A DNA stretch of 64,000 nucleotides from Methylobacterium nonmethylotrophicum (GCF_004745635.1 NZ_SRLB01000035.1:1-64000), one strand, 5' to 3'. Positions 26,901-35,100 are shown, numbered from the stretch's first letter. Numbers and translations are program-made. Notes: a model not told the origin generated them from the sequence alone.

Positions 26901-27737
26901 GGCGATGGCGGCGACAGCCTCTGGGGCGGCCTGGACGGCGACAGCCTCGACGGCGGCAACGGCTTCGACTTCGCCCGCTACGACTACGCCGCCGCCGGGG
27001 TCACGGCGGTGCTGAACAACGCCGCCTTCAACACCGGGGAGGCCGCAGGCGACAGCTATGCCAGCATCGAGGGGCTGGTCGGCTCGGCCTTCGGCGACAA
27101 CCTCCAGGGTGACGCCGGCGCAAACCAGCTCTTCGGCCAGGCCGGCGACGACCTGCTCTTCGGCCTGGCGGGCAGCGACGCCCTCTTCGGCGGCGCTGGC
27201 GGCGACAGCCTCTGGGGCGGCCTGGACGGCGACAGCCTCGACGGCGGGGCCGACTTCGACTTCGCCCGCTACGACTACGCCACCACCGGGGTCACGGCGG
27301 TGCTGTACAATGCCGGCTTCAACACCGGGGAGGCGGCGGGCGACACCTACATCAGCATCGAGGGGCTGGTCGGCTCCAACTTCGACGACAACCTCCAGGG
27401 CGATGCTGGCGCCAACCAGCTCTACGGCCAGGCCGGCAACGACTTCCTGTATGGCGCCCAGGGTGCCGACATCCTCGTCGGCGGGGCCGGCTCGGACACC
27501 TTCGCGTTCCAGGCCGGCGACTTCCAGACCGGGGTGTTCGATCGGGTGACCGACTTCCACGAGGCGGCCGGGGACACCGACGCCCTGCTCTTCCTCGGGA
27601 TGTCGCCGTCGAGCCTGCAGGTGACGCAGCAGGGCAATGACGTCCTGGTCAGCACGACGCAGCTGGGCGGCAACGGCGGTGTGATCGTGCAGAACTTCAC
27701 CGTGGCCCAGATCCAGGATCAGCTCGCCTTCGCCTGA
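23952..27737 (+). CDS. Serralysin-like M10 metalloprotease with RTX repeats, type I secreted
   Basis: A 1261-residue extracellular zinc protease. After about 110 polar residues comes a serralysin domain: the zinc site HEIGHTIGLGHPH (His259, Glu260, His263, His269) and a Met-turn in YTVMSYE near residue 301. RTX nonapeptides GGxGxDxLx then follow. From about residue 712 there are five exact 97-residue modules, each a FDFARYDYA...TAVLY...FNTGEAAGD...IEGLVGS segment plus RTX motifs. The C terminus (VLVSTTQLGGNGGVIVQNFTVAQIQDQLAFA) looks like a type I secretion signal; there is no N-terminal signal peptide. No ABC/HlyD secretion genes are nearby. The ATG at 23952 was preferred to 23928 because of GGAGG upstream. 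Confidence 0.92.
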   Translation: MGVSRGKLNPTSTRSPGQDSTDDETSALISFDWLPGDFGGYSLASRDVVSTRAPQTSDAIGDRSVDQQQGTPGADGVAAAEADDVSSNDQSIDDPAGPNTKPSNLYVAGLTGTTKWSEAGGVYLSYAFATSTSDATYIQNNSINAGDLAGSTFRSLAPTTGIEQSMKLDVRQAFAGWSAVSNMFFTENSSIQTTGIDIKIAAYDNLSGINGEGTFPGTDVSPEGGSDYEGYIFFNSNVSSMTTNPETGGSSNRLHTVIHEIGHTIGLGHPHDSGNGSSVWTTANNTGSGEHPLDNDRYTVMSYERGGLDVNNQSMSFGYAVTPMALDVAAIQSMYGSQANNTGSTSYALTDQATIGRDLDGSDGTVSIGRAFYSIWDTGGTDTISYAGVNHALINLNAATLDVNGDPASVTQWLSDITPLAAYSALSQELKDDLSNNDYHAGGFFSRVYNNSGVAALGGYSIANGQYATTAHQAGTGIEIGSGSGQSDFIIGNEIANTLYGNGGGDVLHGSWGNDTLWGGAGNDTVFGGNDNDLLIGGAGADTLNGGAGNDIFRFDSETDIEAGETIVDSSGTNTILVNGTGLYDFRNVSVTYTSYSEIEFGTEGNTVRFNASQMSGGLLIDGFLGGGTNILEVYAQSSGTGYATIAGFNFTDWTGSDIIRVIGDSGANGLVGAATFGTEIYGNAGTDTLTGGSGNDHLWGGLGSDALSGGGGFDFARYDFATAAVTAVLYDATFNTGEAAGDTYSGIEGLVGSAFGDNLQGDAGANQFYGLAGDDLLFGLAGIDILWGGDGGDSLWGGLDGDSLDGGNGFDFARYDYAASGITAVLYNSGFNTGEAAGDGYTAIEGLVGSGFGDNLQGDGGANQLFGLAGDDQLYGLAGNDTLSGGDGGDSLWGGLNGDVLDGGNGFDFARYDYATAGVTAVLYNAIFNTGEAAGDTYSGIEGLVGSTFGDNLQGDGGANQLFGLAGDDLLFGLAGNDALSGGDGGDSLWGGLDGDSLDGGNGFDFARYDYAAAGVTAVLNNAAFNTGEAAGDSYASIEGLVGSAFGDNLQGDAGANQLFGQAGDDLLFGLAGSDALFGGAGGDSLWGGLDGDSLDGGADFDFARYDYATTGVTAVLYNAGFNTGEAAGDTYISIEGLVGSNFDDNLQGDAGANQLYGQAGNDFLYGAQGADILVGGAGSDTFAFQAGDFQTGVFDRVTDFHEAAGDTDALLFLGMSPSSLQVTQQGNDVLVSTTQLGGNGGVIVQNFTVAQIQDQLAFA
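26088..27542 (+). repeat. Five tandem 291-bp coding modules in the M10/RTX gene
   Basis: The motif encoding FDFARYDYA begins a unit at 26088, 26379, 26670, 26961 and 27252, an exact 291-bp (97-codon) period without indels. Units are very similar at DNA level, including third positions, which suggests recent expansion or gene conversion. Confidence 0.93.
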
Positions 27738-27770
27738 CGCGGGACGGTCCTATCGGCGTCATGAAACCGA

Positions 27771-27795
27771 GCGGCCCGGTGCTCTGCCGGGCCGC
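27771..27795 (+). terminator. Hairpin after the M10/RTX gene
   Basis: Arms GCGGCCCGG (27771-27779) and CCGGGCCGC (27787-27795) lie 34 bp after the stop codon. Almost the same hairpin follows the second RTX gene. There is no T run, but position and stem strength support termination. Confidence 0.6.
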
Positions 27796-28314
27796 AAACG
27801 CGATCGTCGGCACCTGTCCGGTCGCGAGCTTTGCGTTGTAGGCCTGTCCGCCGGTCCTGAAGTCTCCCGAGCGTCGGCCTCGACGATCAGCCGCCGCGTC
27901 GGTGCATCCCTGCCCTCGTCCATGATCACGGTCCGTCGGCGCAGCGGCTCCGCATCGTGCGGCAGCAGCTCGACGCGCCGGCACCCGGGGCGATGCGCAC
28001 CTGCCGGATCGTCGCGCCCTTCGGCCGGGTGGGGGGCGGCCGCTCTGCGTCAGCCGTCTCGCTCCAGCGAGGCCCGGCCGGACCCGCGCGCCACCATGAC
28101 GGGCTGCATGGTCGCGGGGCGTCGCAGCTCCCGCATCCGATCCGTGAGCACCGGTCCGTCCCTGAGCGCCGCTGGCGGAAGATCCTACGTCGGCTGAAAC
28201 GTCGGAGGCAAAAACGTTGATCTGACATTCGATATCTTGTTAGAACGAGGAGAGAAGCCGTGCCACGAAACTGAACGCACGAGTGGCTCGGTCTTTTTCG
28301 CGAAGGGCGCTCAA
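27796..28314. other. Intergenic region between the two RTX genes
   Basis: About 520 bp without a convincing gene. Short Arg/Pro/Gly-rich frames occur on both strands with no recognisable motifs. The last roughly 100 bp before 28315 are less GC-rich and probably hold the promoter of the second RTX gene, with GAAGGG before its ATG. Confidence 0.5.
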
Positions 28315-30510
28315 ATGGCCGCGTACAATTTCAGCGGTTTTATTGGTCAGCAATTCGCCTTCGACCCCGCGATAGGTATTTTGTCGCTTTTCGAATATTC
28401 TGCGATCAACCTGAATTTTGTTCGACGAGGGCCCGATCTCATTGTCGAAAATGGCGGGCAAACCGTCACGCTTGCCGGCGTCCCTTTCTCCAGCCTGACC
28501 GAGGAGAACCTGAGCTTTCCCGGCAGCGTGGCCCATCCCGGCAGCGGCGGAAACGATCCCGCCCCGGGCTCGACCTCCGGGACCGTCGACGTCACCCTCA
28601 CCCGCGGCAGATCCGAGACGGTGAGCGGCGGCCTCGGCGACGAGCGCATCGTGGCCGGCCCGGAACTCACGATCGGCGACCAGATCGACGGCGGGGATGG
28701 CGACGATACCCTGCTCGGCGGGGCAGGGATGGACGTCCTCCTGGGCGGTGCCGGAAACGACCTGCTTTTTGGCCTAGGCGGCGACGACGCCCTCTTGGGT
28801 GGGGACGGCGGCGACAGCCTCTGGGGCGGCGAGGACGCGGACAGCCTCGACGGCGGCGCCGGCTTCGACCTGGCCCGCTACGATTACGCCGCGAGCGCGG
28901 TCACGGCGGTGCTGTACCTGCCGGGCTTCAACGCCGGGGAGGCGGCGGGCGACAGCTACGCCAGCATCGAAGGCCTGGTCGGCTCGGCCTTCGCCGACAA
29001 CCTCCAGGGCGATGCTGGCGGCAACCAGCTCTACGGCCTTGCCGGCGATGACCAGCTTCACGGCTTGGCGGGCAACGACACCCTCTGGGGTGGCGATGGT
29101 GACGACAGCCTCTGGGGCGGCGAGGACGCGGACAGCCTCGACGGCGGTGCCGGTTTCGACCTTGCCCGCTACGATTACGCCGCGAGCGCGGTCACGGCGT
29201 TGCTCTACCTGCCGGGCTCCAACACCGGCGAGGCGGCGGGCGACAGCTACGCCAGCATCGAGGGGCTGGTCGGCTCAGGTTTTTCCGACAACCTCCAGGG
29301 CGACGTCGGCGCCAACCTGCTCTACGGCCAGGCCGGCGACGACCATCTCCATGGCCTGGCCGGCAAGGACACTCTCTCGGGTGGCGACGGCAACGACAAC
29401 CTGTGGGGCGGCGAGGGCGGCGACAGCCTCGATGGCGGGGCCGGCTTCGACTTCGCCCGCTACGACTACGCCACGGCCGGGGTCACGGCGGTGCTCTACC
29501 TGCCCGGCTTCAACACCGGCGAGGCGGCAGGCGACAGCTACGCCGGCATCGAGGGGCTGGTCGGCTCCGCCTCCGGCGACAACCTCCAGGGTGACGCCGG
29601 CGCCAATCAGCTCTACGGCCTGGCCGCCGACGACAATCTCCATGGCCTGGCCGGCCAGGACACGCTCTTCGGCGGCGCCGGCAACGACCACCTGTGGGGC
29701 GGCGAGGACGCTGACAGCCTCGACGGCGGTGCCGGTTTCGACCTGGCCCGCTACGATTACGCCACGGCCGGCGTCACGGCGGTGCTCTACCTGCCCGGCT
29801 TCAACACCGGGGAGGCGGCGGGCGACAAATACGCCGGCATCGAGGGTCTGGTCGGCTCGGCCTTCGACGACAACCTCCAGGGCGACGCCGGCGCCAACCA
29901 GTTCTACGGCCAGGCCGGCGATGACCAGATCTTCGGTCTGGCCGGCTACGACATGCTCTTCGGCGGCGCTGGCGGCGACAGCCTCTGGGGCGGCGACGCC
30001 GGCGACCGACTCGACGGCGGCGCCGGCTTCGACTTCGCCCGCTACGACTTCGCCACGGCGGGGGTCACGGCGGTGCTGTACAATCAAACCCTCAACACCG
30101 GCGAGGCAGCCGGCGACAGCTATACCAGCATCGAGGGGCTGGTCGGCTCAGGCTTCGCCGACAACCTCCAGGGCGACGACGGCGCCAACCAGCTCTACGG
30201 CCAGGCCGGCGACGATCTCCTGTATGGCGGCTATGGTGCCGACACCCTCATCGGCGGAGCCGGCTCGGACACCTTCGCGTTCCAGGCCAGCGACTTCCAG
30301 GCCGGGGCGTTCGATTGGGTGACCGACTTCCATGAGGCGGCAGGCGACACCGACGCCCTGATGTTCCTGAGGATGTCGCCGTCGAGCCTGCAGGTGACGC
30401 AGCAGGGCAATGACGTCCTGGTCAGCACGACGCAGCTGGGCGGCAATGGCGGTGTGATCGTCCAGAACTTCACCGTGGCCCAGATCCAGGATCAGCTCGT
30501 CTTCGCCTGA
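28315..30510 (+). CDS. RTX repeat protein without catalytic domain, type I secreted
   Basis: A 731-residue paralogue of the neighbouring M10 protein. The N terminus (MAAYNFSGFIGQQFAFDPAIGILSLFEYSAINLNFV...GGQTVTLAGVPFSSLTEENLSF) is a short beta-rich domain that I do not recognise. RTX motifs GGxGDDTLLGG follow, then five modules of exactly 97 residues (FDLARYDYA...VTAVLYLPGFNTGEAAGD...IEGLVGSAF.DNLQGD), as in the M10 protein. The C-terminal roughly 90 residues are almost identical in both, including the putative secretion signal. It has no zinc-binding motif, so it may act as a calcium-binding matrix, surface or S-layer-like protein, or as a partner of the protease. The start at 28315 was chosen for GAAGGG upstream. 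Confidence 0.88.
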   Translation: MAAYNFSGFIGQQFAFDPAIGILSLFEYSAINLNFVRRGPDLIVENGGQTVTLAGVPFSSLTEENLSFPGSVAHPGSGGNDPAPGSTSGTVDVTLTRGRSETVSGGLGDERIVAGPELTIGDQIDGGDGDDTLLGGAGMDVLLGGAGNDLLFGLGGDDALLGGDGGDSLWGGEDADSLDGGAGFDLARYDYAASAVTAVLYLPGFNAGEAAGDSYASIEGLVGSAFADNLQGDAGGNQLYGLAGDDQLHGLAGNDTLWGGDGDDSLWGGEDADSLDGGAGFDLARYDYAASAVTALLYLPGSNTGEAAGDSYASIEGLVGSGFSDNLQGDVGANLLYGQAGDDHLHGLAGKDTLSGGDGNDNLWGGEGGDSLDGGAGFDFARYDYATAGVTAVLYLPGFNTGEAAGDSYAGIEGLVGSASGDNLQGDAGANQLYGLAADDNLHGLAGQDTLFGGAGNDHLWGGEDADSLDGGAGFDLARYDYATAGVTAVLYLPGFNTGEAAGDKYAGIEGLVGSAFDDNLQGDAGANQFYGQAGDDQIFGLAGYDMLFGGAGGDSLWGGDAGDRLDGGAGFDFARYDFATAGVTAVLYNQTLNTGEAAGDSYTSIEGLVGSGFADNLQGDDGANQLYGQAGDDLLYGGYGADTLIGGAGSDTFAFQASDFQAGAFDWVTDFHEAAGDTDALMFLRMSPSSLQVTQQGNDVLVSTTQLGGNGGVIVQNFTVAQIQDQLVFA
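28861..30315 (+). repeat. Five tandem 291-bp coding modules in the second RTX gene
   Basis: Units begin at 28861, 29152, 29443, 29734 and 30025, again exactly 291 bp apart, and share the period and consensus with the array at 26088-27542. The codon for the first aromatic residue alternates FDF/FDL between copies, so variants are shuffled rather than simply ordered. Confidence 0.93.
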
Positions 30511-30544
30511 CGCGGGATGGTCCCATCGGCGTCATGAACGGGAG

Positions 30545-30567
30545 CGGCCCGGTGCTCTGCCGGGCCG
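30545..30567 (+). terminator. Hairpin after the second RTX gene
   Basis: Arms CGGCCCGG and CCGGGCCG around TGCTCTG lie 34 bp after the stop, the same offset and loop as after the first RTX gene. The duplication therefore includes the terminator. Confidence 0.6.
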
Positions 30568-31012
30568 GGGTCACGCTGCGACCGCGGTGTGTGCGATCTG
30601 GCGATCAGCCAGGATCATGGGCAGGATCATGGAACGAGGCTCGAGGCTCCCCCCGACGCGTGATGCGGGCGCATCCGCAAGCGAGCGGCGTGCGTCCGCT
30701 CCTGGCGCTCTGCCCTGACGTCCGGATGCCATTCCGGCGGTCTCCGGATCATCGCTCCAGGCGAGAAGCCGCGCCGTCGCTGTCGCGATGCCGAAACCGG
30801 CCGCGCTCGAATCCCGAGCGCGTGCCGGGGGTGCGGTTGCTGTCTCGTCCCTGCCTCGGGGGCACCGGCCCGCCCGGATTGCGGGGGGCTGCCCTGATCG
30901 GCCTGTGACCGACCGGGGCCCGAGCCCGCCGGGACGGACCGGCGTCCCGGCGACCGGGCCCGCGCGCCGCAGGAGGCCCATCCCCCCGCGACGCGCCCGC
31001 CCCGATCCGCCC
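30568..31012. other. Intergenic region between the second RTX gene and ggt
   Basis: About 445 bp lie between convergent genes. Frames are Arg/Pro/Gly-rich and show no recognisable domain. I see nothing that can be called. Confidence 0.5.
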
Positions 31013-32749
31013 TCAATATCCCTGCGCACTGCCCGTGTTGCGGCGCGGATCGTTGGCGCCGTAGTAGCGGAAACGCCCCACCGGCTTGCCGCCCAGCGTC
31101 GGCGCGCCGATCAGGATCGCCGCGAGGTGGTTGGCCGGCTGGGCCGCGCCGAACGTGTGCCCCATGCTCTCCAGGATCTTGCGGGTGTCCGGCGAGAGGG
31201 CGAAGCGCTCGACGTTGGTGACGTCGGGCATCCACTGGTGGTGGAGGCGCGGCGCGTCGGCGGCTTCCTGCACATTCATCCCGTAATCGATCACGTTGAG
31301 GATGCTGTGCAGCACCACCGTGATGATCCGGCTGCCGCCGGGCGTGCCCGTCACCAGGACGGGCTTGCCGTCACGCGTGACGATGGTCGGGCTCATCGAG
31401 CTCAACGGCGTCTTGCCGGGCGCGACGGCGTTCGCCTCGCCCTGGAGCAGGCCGTAGATGTTCGGCACGCCGACCTTGGCGGTGAAGTCGTCCATCTCGT
31501 TGTTGAGAAGGACCCCCGTTCCCTCCGCGACGAGCCGCGTGCCGAACCAGTCGTTGAGGGTGTAGGTCACCGAGACGGCGTTTCCTTGCGAATCGACGAT
31601 CGAGTAGTGGGTGGTGTTGCTGCCCTCGTGCGGGGGGACGCCGGGCTTCAGCTCGGCGGAGATGCCGGCCTTCTGCGGGTCGATCGCGGCCCGGATCTTC
31701 GCCGCATAGGCCTTGTCGGTCAGCCGCTCGACCGGGTTCTTCACGAAGTCCGGATCGCCCAGGTAGCTGTTGCGGTCGAGATAGGCGTGGCGCATCGCCT
31801 CGATCTCATAGTGGACCGCCTGCGCCGAGCCCCAGCCGAGCTTGGCGAGGTCGTAGCCTTCGAGGATGTTCAGCATCTCGCAGATCACCACCCCGCCCGA
31901 GCTCGGCGGCGGGGCCGAGATCACCCGGTAGCCGCGGTAGTCGCACTCGATCGGCGGCAACTCGCGGGTGGCGTAGCGGTCGAGGTCGGCCTGGACGATG
32001 AGGCCGCCTTGCGCCCGGCTCGACGCCGTGAGCGCGTCGCCGACCGCGCCCTTGTAGAACCCGTCCCGGCCACCTTCGCCGATCGCCCGCAGGGTCCGGG
32101 CGAGGTCGGGCTGGACGAGCCTGTCGCCCACGCCGTAGGGCCGCCCCTCCTTCAGGAAGATCTTGGCCGCCGCGGGATCCTTGCCGAAATCCTCGGTGGC
32201 GGTCGCCATGATGTCGACGTCGCCCTGCTCGAGGGCAAAGCCCTCCTCCGCGAGCCGGATCGCCGGAGCCATCAGCTCGGCGCGCGGGCGCGTGCCGTAT
32301 TTCGCCAGGGCGTCCTCGAGGCCCGCCACGGTGCCGGGCACGCCGACCGCCAGGAAGCCCCTGGTGCTGAGGCCCGGGACGACGTTGCCGTCCTTGCCCA
32401 GGAACATGTCCCGGGTGGCGGCGAGCGGGGCCTTCTCGCGGAAATCCAGGAAGGTCCGGCTGCCGTCGGCGCGCTGGATCGTCATGAAGCCGCCGCCGCC
32501 GAGGTTGCCGGCGGCCGGGTAGACCACCGCGAGCGCGTAGCCGACCGCGACCGCGGCATCGATGGCGTTGCCGCCCCGCTTCAGCACGTCGACGCCGACC
32601 TGCGTGGCGAGGTGCTGGGCCGTGACCACCATGCCGTGCTCGGCGGCGACCGGCGCCCGCGAGGCCGCGACCGCCGCCCCCTGCGGGACCGAGACGACGA
32701 GGAATGCGGCGAGGAATCGGCTGCCGATCGAGACGAAGCTGTGGCGCAT
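31013..32749 (-). CDS. ggt: Gamma-glutamyltransferase
   Basis: Periplasmic enzyme that cleaves and transfers the gamma-glutamyl group of glutathione and related peptides. The 578-residue precursor has a signal peptide (FVSIGSRFLAAFLVVSVPQGAAVAA) and the conserved start of the large subunit, HGMVVTAQHLATQVGVDVLKRGGNAIDAAVAVGYALAVVYP. The autoprocessing and nucleophile threonine is Thr379 in SNTTHYSIVD. Later blocks are LNNEMDDF, PLSSMSPTIV and the oxyanion segment GTPGGSRIITVVLHSI. All key residues are present, so maturation into two subunits is expected. It is divergent from the MBL-fold gene. Confidence 0.96.
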   Translation of the reverse strand: MRHSFVSIGSRFLAAFLVVSVPQGAAVAASRAPVAAEHGMVVTAQHLATQVGVDVLKRGGNAIDAAVAVGYALAVVYPAAGNLGGGGFMTIQRADGSRTFLDFREKAPLAATRDMFLGKDGNVVPGLSTRGFLAVGVPGTVAGLEDALAKYGTRPRAELMAPAIRLAEEGFALEQGDVDIMATATEDFGKDPAAAKIFLKEGRPYGVGDRLVQPDLARTLRAIGEGGRDGFYKGAVGDALTASSRAQGGLIVQADLDRYATRELPPIECDYRGYRVISAPPPSSGGVVICEMLNILEGYDLAKLGWGSAQAVHYEIEAMRHAYLDRNSYLGDPDFVKNPVERLTDKAYAAKIRAAIDPQKAGISAELKPGVPPHEGSNTTHYSIVDSQGNAVSVTYTLNDWFGTRLVAEGTGVLLNNEMDDFTAKVGVPNIYGLLQGEANAVAPGKTPLSSMSPTIVTRDGKPVLVTGTPGGSRIITVVLHSILNVIDYGMNVQEAADAPRLHHQWMPDVTNVERFALSPDTRKILESMGHTFGAAQPANHLAAILIGAPTLGGKPVGRFRYYGANDPRRNTGSAQGY

Positions 32750-32956
32750 GGCGGGCCCTTCCGTTGGTCACGGCCACGGTACACGAGAGCGCCGCGCCGC
32801 TGTACCGCGAGGTCGACGTCCCGCGCCGGCGCCCGCCCGGACCGAAACCCCGCCGTGCCCCGCATCGTCGGCCGCATTTCGATTTTTCGCGACCGGCTCC
32901 CCTTTCGCCGGTCGCGCTCTAACTGCACAGGTCAGAAGCAAAAGGGAGGCCCCGGT

Positions 32957-33934
32957 ATGTCGATGTCCCGCCGCACCCTCATGGCCGGAGGCGTTCTCGC
33001 CGGCCCCGTCCTCGCCAGCGCGCCGGGCCTCGCCGGCGCCGCCAGCGCCGCCGGCGCGCCGGCCGCCGACCTGTCAGGGGTCTACCGCTACGGTCTCGGC
33101 GAGGCGACGGTGACCGCCCTGCACGAGGGCGGGGTCAAGCGCCCGCTCGACGCGAGCTTCGTGCGCAATGCGCCCCTCCCCGAGGTGCAGGGGGCGCTCG
33201 CCCAGGCCTTCCTGCCGACCGACACCCTGCCGATCACCTTCACGCCGCTCCTCCTCACCCTCGGGGGCAAGCGGGTGCTCGTCGATGCGGGCTTCGCCGA
33301 CCAGGGCCCACCCGGCACCGGCGGGACCTTGCGCGGCCTCGCGCTGGCCGGCGTCGATCCGGGGTCGGTCGACGCGGTTGTGATCAGCCACTTCCACCCC
33401 GACCACATCCTCGGCCTCAAGCGCAAGGACGGCACGCCCACCTTCCCGAACGCCCAGGTCCTGGTGCCGGAGCCCGAGTGGCGGTTCTGGACGGAGGACG
33501 GCCGCGTGGCCAATCCGCCGGAGGCGCTCAAGGCCAATGTCGGCGCGGTGCAGAAGACCTTCGGCTCCGGCCTCAAGGTCGAGCGCTATGCGTGGGACAA
33601 GGAGGTGCTGCCGGGCCTCACCGCGCTCGGCACGCCGGGCCACACCCCGGGCCACACCTCCTTCCGGCTCGAATCCGGCGGGCGGCGGCTGATCATCGCC
33701 TCCGACATCACCAACCACCCGGCCCTGTTCGTGCGCCACCCCGACTGGTCGGCCCTGTTCGACATGGACGCCGACCAGGCCCGCGCCACCCGCCACAAGA
33801 CGCTCGCCATGCTGGCCGACGAGCGGGTGCCGGTGGCCTTCTATCACGCCCCCTTCCCGGCCGCCGGGCACATCGCCAAGGCGGGCGGGACCTACGAGTT
33901 CGTGCCGCTGCAATGGGGGCTCGGCCTGGGCTGA
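32957..33934 (+). CDS. Tat-exported MBL-fold metallohydrolase
   Basis: A 325-residue protein with a twin-arginine signal (MSMSRRTLMAGGVLAGPVLASAPGLAGA) and a metallo-beta-lactamase fold. Zinc ligands appear in HFHPDHILGL (HxHxDH), in GTPGHTPGHTSF and in SDITNHPALF. GGKRVLVDAGF and the N-terminal GLGEATVTALHEG are typical of the quorum-quenching-lactonase-like and AttM-like branch, but the substrate is undetermined. GGGAGG precedes the ATG at 32957. It converges with the XRE regulator gene across 6 bp. Confidence 0.9.
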   Translation: MSMSRRTLMAGGVLAGPVLASAPGLAGAASAAGAPAADLSGVYRYGLGEATVTALHEGGVKRPLDASFVRNAPLPEVQGALAQAFLPTDTLPITFTPLLLTLGGKRVLVDAGFADQGPPGTGGTLRGLALAGVDPGSVDAVVISHFHPDHILGLKRKDGTPTFPNAQVLVPEPEWRFWTEDGRVANPPEALKANVGAVQKTFGSGLKVERYAWDKEVLPGLTALGTPGHTPGHTSFRLESGGRRLIIASDITNHPALFVRHPDWSALFDMDADQARATRHKTLAMLADERVPVAFYHAPFPAAGHIAKAGGTYEFVPLQWGLGLG

Positions 33935-33940
33935 ACGCCC

Positions 33941-34153
33941 TCACGGGGGATCCTCCTCGTAGCGCAGGAGGTCCCCCGGCTGGCAGTCCAGATGCCGGCA
34001 GATCCGCTCCAGCGTCTCGAAGCGGATGCCCTTCACCTTGCCCTGCTTGAGCAGTGACAGGTTGGCCTCCGTGATGCCGACCTGACGGGCGAGGTCCTTG
34101 GACTTCATGTCGCGCTCGGCGAGCAGCACGGCGAGTCGGACGCGGATCGCCAT
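33941..34153 (-). CDS. XRE/Cro-type transcriptional regulator
   Basis: A 70-residue protein that is essentially one helix-turn-helix: MAIRVRLAVLLAERDMKSKDLARQVGITEANLSLLKQGKVKGIRFETLERICRHLDCQPGDLLRYEED. This is the short YozG/HigA-like form. It follows the DUF2975 gene by 4 bp on the same strand; DUF2975 membrane protein plus small XRE regulator is a recurrent pair, so the two probably act together, perhaps with the membrane protein modulating the regulator. No toxin gene is evident. Confidence 0.9.
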   Translation of the reverse strand: MAIRVRLAVLLAERDMKSKDLARQVGITEANLSLLKQGKVKGIRFETLERICRHLDCQPGDLLRYEEDPP

Positions 34154-34157
34154 CGGA

Positions 34158-34727
34158 TCAGACGAACTGCGCGTTCTCGTCGGCGAGGACGAGCGCCTCC
34201 GCCAGCACCATTGCCATGACGGCGACCGTGCCGGCGAAGAGCAGCGACAGCAGCGTGTCCGAACCGAGCGAGACGACGACGGCGCCGCGGCCGGACGGCC
34301 CGCCCCAGCTCAGCAGCGCCGAGAGCGCCGCCCCGGCGACGGGCTGGAGCAGCGTGGCGCCGAAGACCGCGACGGAGAAGCCGCGCAGGCTCTCGACCGC
34401 CTCCGTCGCGAAGATCCGCCCGGACGCGAAGGCACGGAAGCAGGCGCGTGCGCGCATCAGGCCGCGCACCAGGACCGTGAGCGGGACCAGCGACACGGCG
34501 AGGGCGGTGATCCGGATCGTCAGGCCCAGCACGCCGCCGTCCGGGCTCGGGAGGCCCGTCCTGGCCAGGATGGCGGGGGTCGGTGCCACCAGCCAGAAGG
34601 CCGCGAGCGCGAGCGGCAATCCCGCGGACAGGGCGAGGCAGAGCACGGCCATCGCGCGAGTGAGTCGGCGCAGCCTCGGCTGACGGCGGAGCGTGGAGAC
34701 GGAGTCGGGCGGCGTCATGCGCCCCAT
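34158..34727 (-). CDS. DUF2975 membrane protein
   Basis: A roughly 189-residue protein with four hydrophobic spans (AMAVLCLALSAGLPLALAAFWLV, LGLTIRITALAVSLVPLTVLVRGL, GFSVAVFGATLLQPVAGAALSALL, SLLFAGTVAVMAMVLAEALVLADE). The motif ACFRAFASGRIFATEAVESLRGF between spans two and three is typical of DUF2975. The start is set at ATG 34727, preceded by AGAGG; ATG 34718 is possible. It is immediately upstream of, and presumably co-transcribed with, the XRE regulator. Its 5' end overlaps the start of a gene on the other strand. Confidence 0.82.
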   Translation of the reverse strand: MGRMTPPDSVSTLRRQPRLRRLTRAMAVLCLALSAGLPLALAAFWLVAPTPAILARTGLPSPDGGVLGLTIRITALAVSLVPLTVLVRGLMRARACFRAFASGRIFATEAVESLRGFSVAVFGATLLQPVAGAALSALLSWGGPSGRGAVVVSLGSDTLLSLLFAGTVAVMAMVLAEALVLADENAQFV

Positions 34728-35100
34728 CTCTTGCCTCTCCGCCGCCCTCCGGGCCGTCGCTCGCGCTCTCGCGGCGGCCGGGACGCCCTCGACATCGCAG
34801 GGCCGCATCTCGGTGGCGCAGGTCGCCGCCATGCTCGACGATGCGCCCCACAACCCGGCGGCGCGGCAGACCCTCACCGCCTATCTCGCAGGGGTCGGGG
34901 AGGCGACCGGGGCCGTCGTGCAGGCGGCCCGCCCGCGCGAGCGGAGTTCCGGTCTGTGCCGAACCGCGCTCGGCATCGACGACGGCGCGGCCCGGCGCGT
35001 CCTCGGGGCGATCGCGCTGGAGCGCCGCGCCGAGACGCCCGCCACGCCGCTCCTCGTCGCGGACATGCTGGCCCGTGCGGGCTGCCGTCTGCCCGAGTGA
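34717..35100 (+). CDS. Rap1a/Tai-like small protein
   Basis: A roughly 127-residue product. The middle and C-terminal parts (QTLTAYLAGVGEATGAVVQAA, LCRTALGIDDGAARRVLGAIALE, PATPLLVADMLARAGCRLPE) resemble the Rap1a/Tai family pattern (YxxGxxxA, a central Cys, and a final L...LxxxGC), but the match is weak. The N terminus may be a poor signal peptide. The chosen ATG at 34717 lies inside the divergent DUF2975 gene's 5' end, and an internal start, such as before QVAAMLDDAP, would remove the overlap. Coding character is good after about 34800. Confidence 0.5.
   Translation: MRPISCLSAALRAVARALAAAGTPSTSQGRISVAQVAAMLDDAPHNPAARQTLTAYLAGVGEATGAVVQAARPRERSSGLCRTALGIDDGAARRVLGAIALERRAETPATPLLVADMLARAGCRLPE

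Noticed and set aside
33941..34727. Toxin-antitoxin pair
   Set aside because: The partner of the XRE regulator is a four-span DUF2975 protein, a known pairing with no toxin character.
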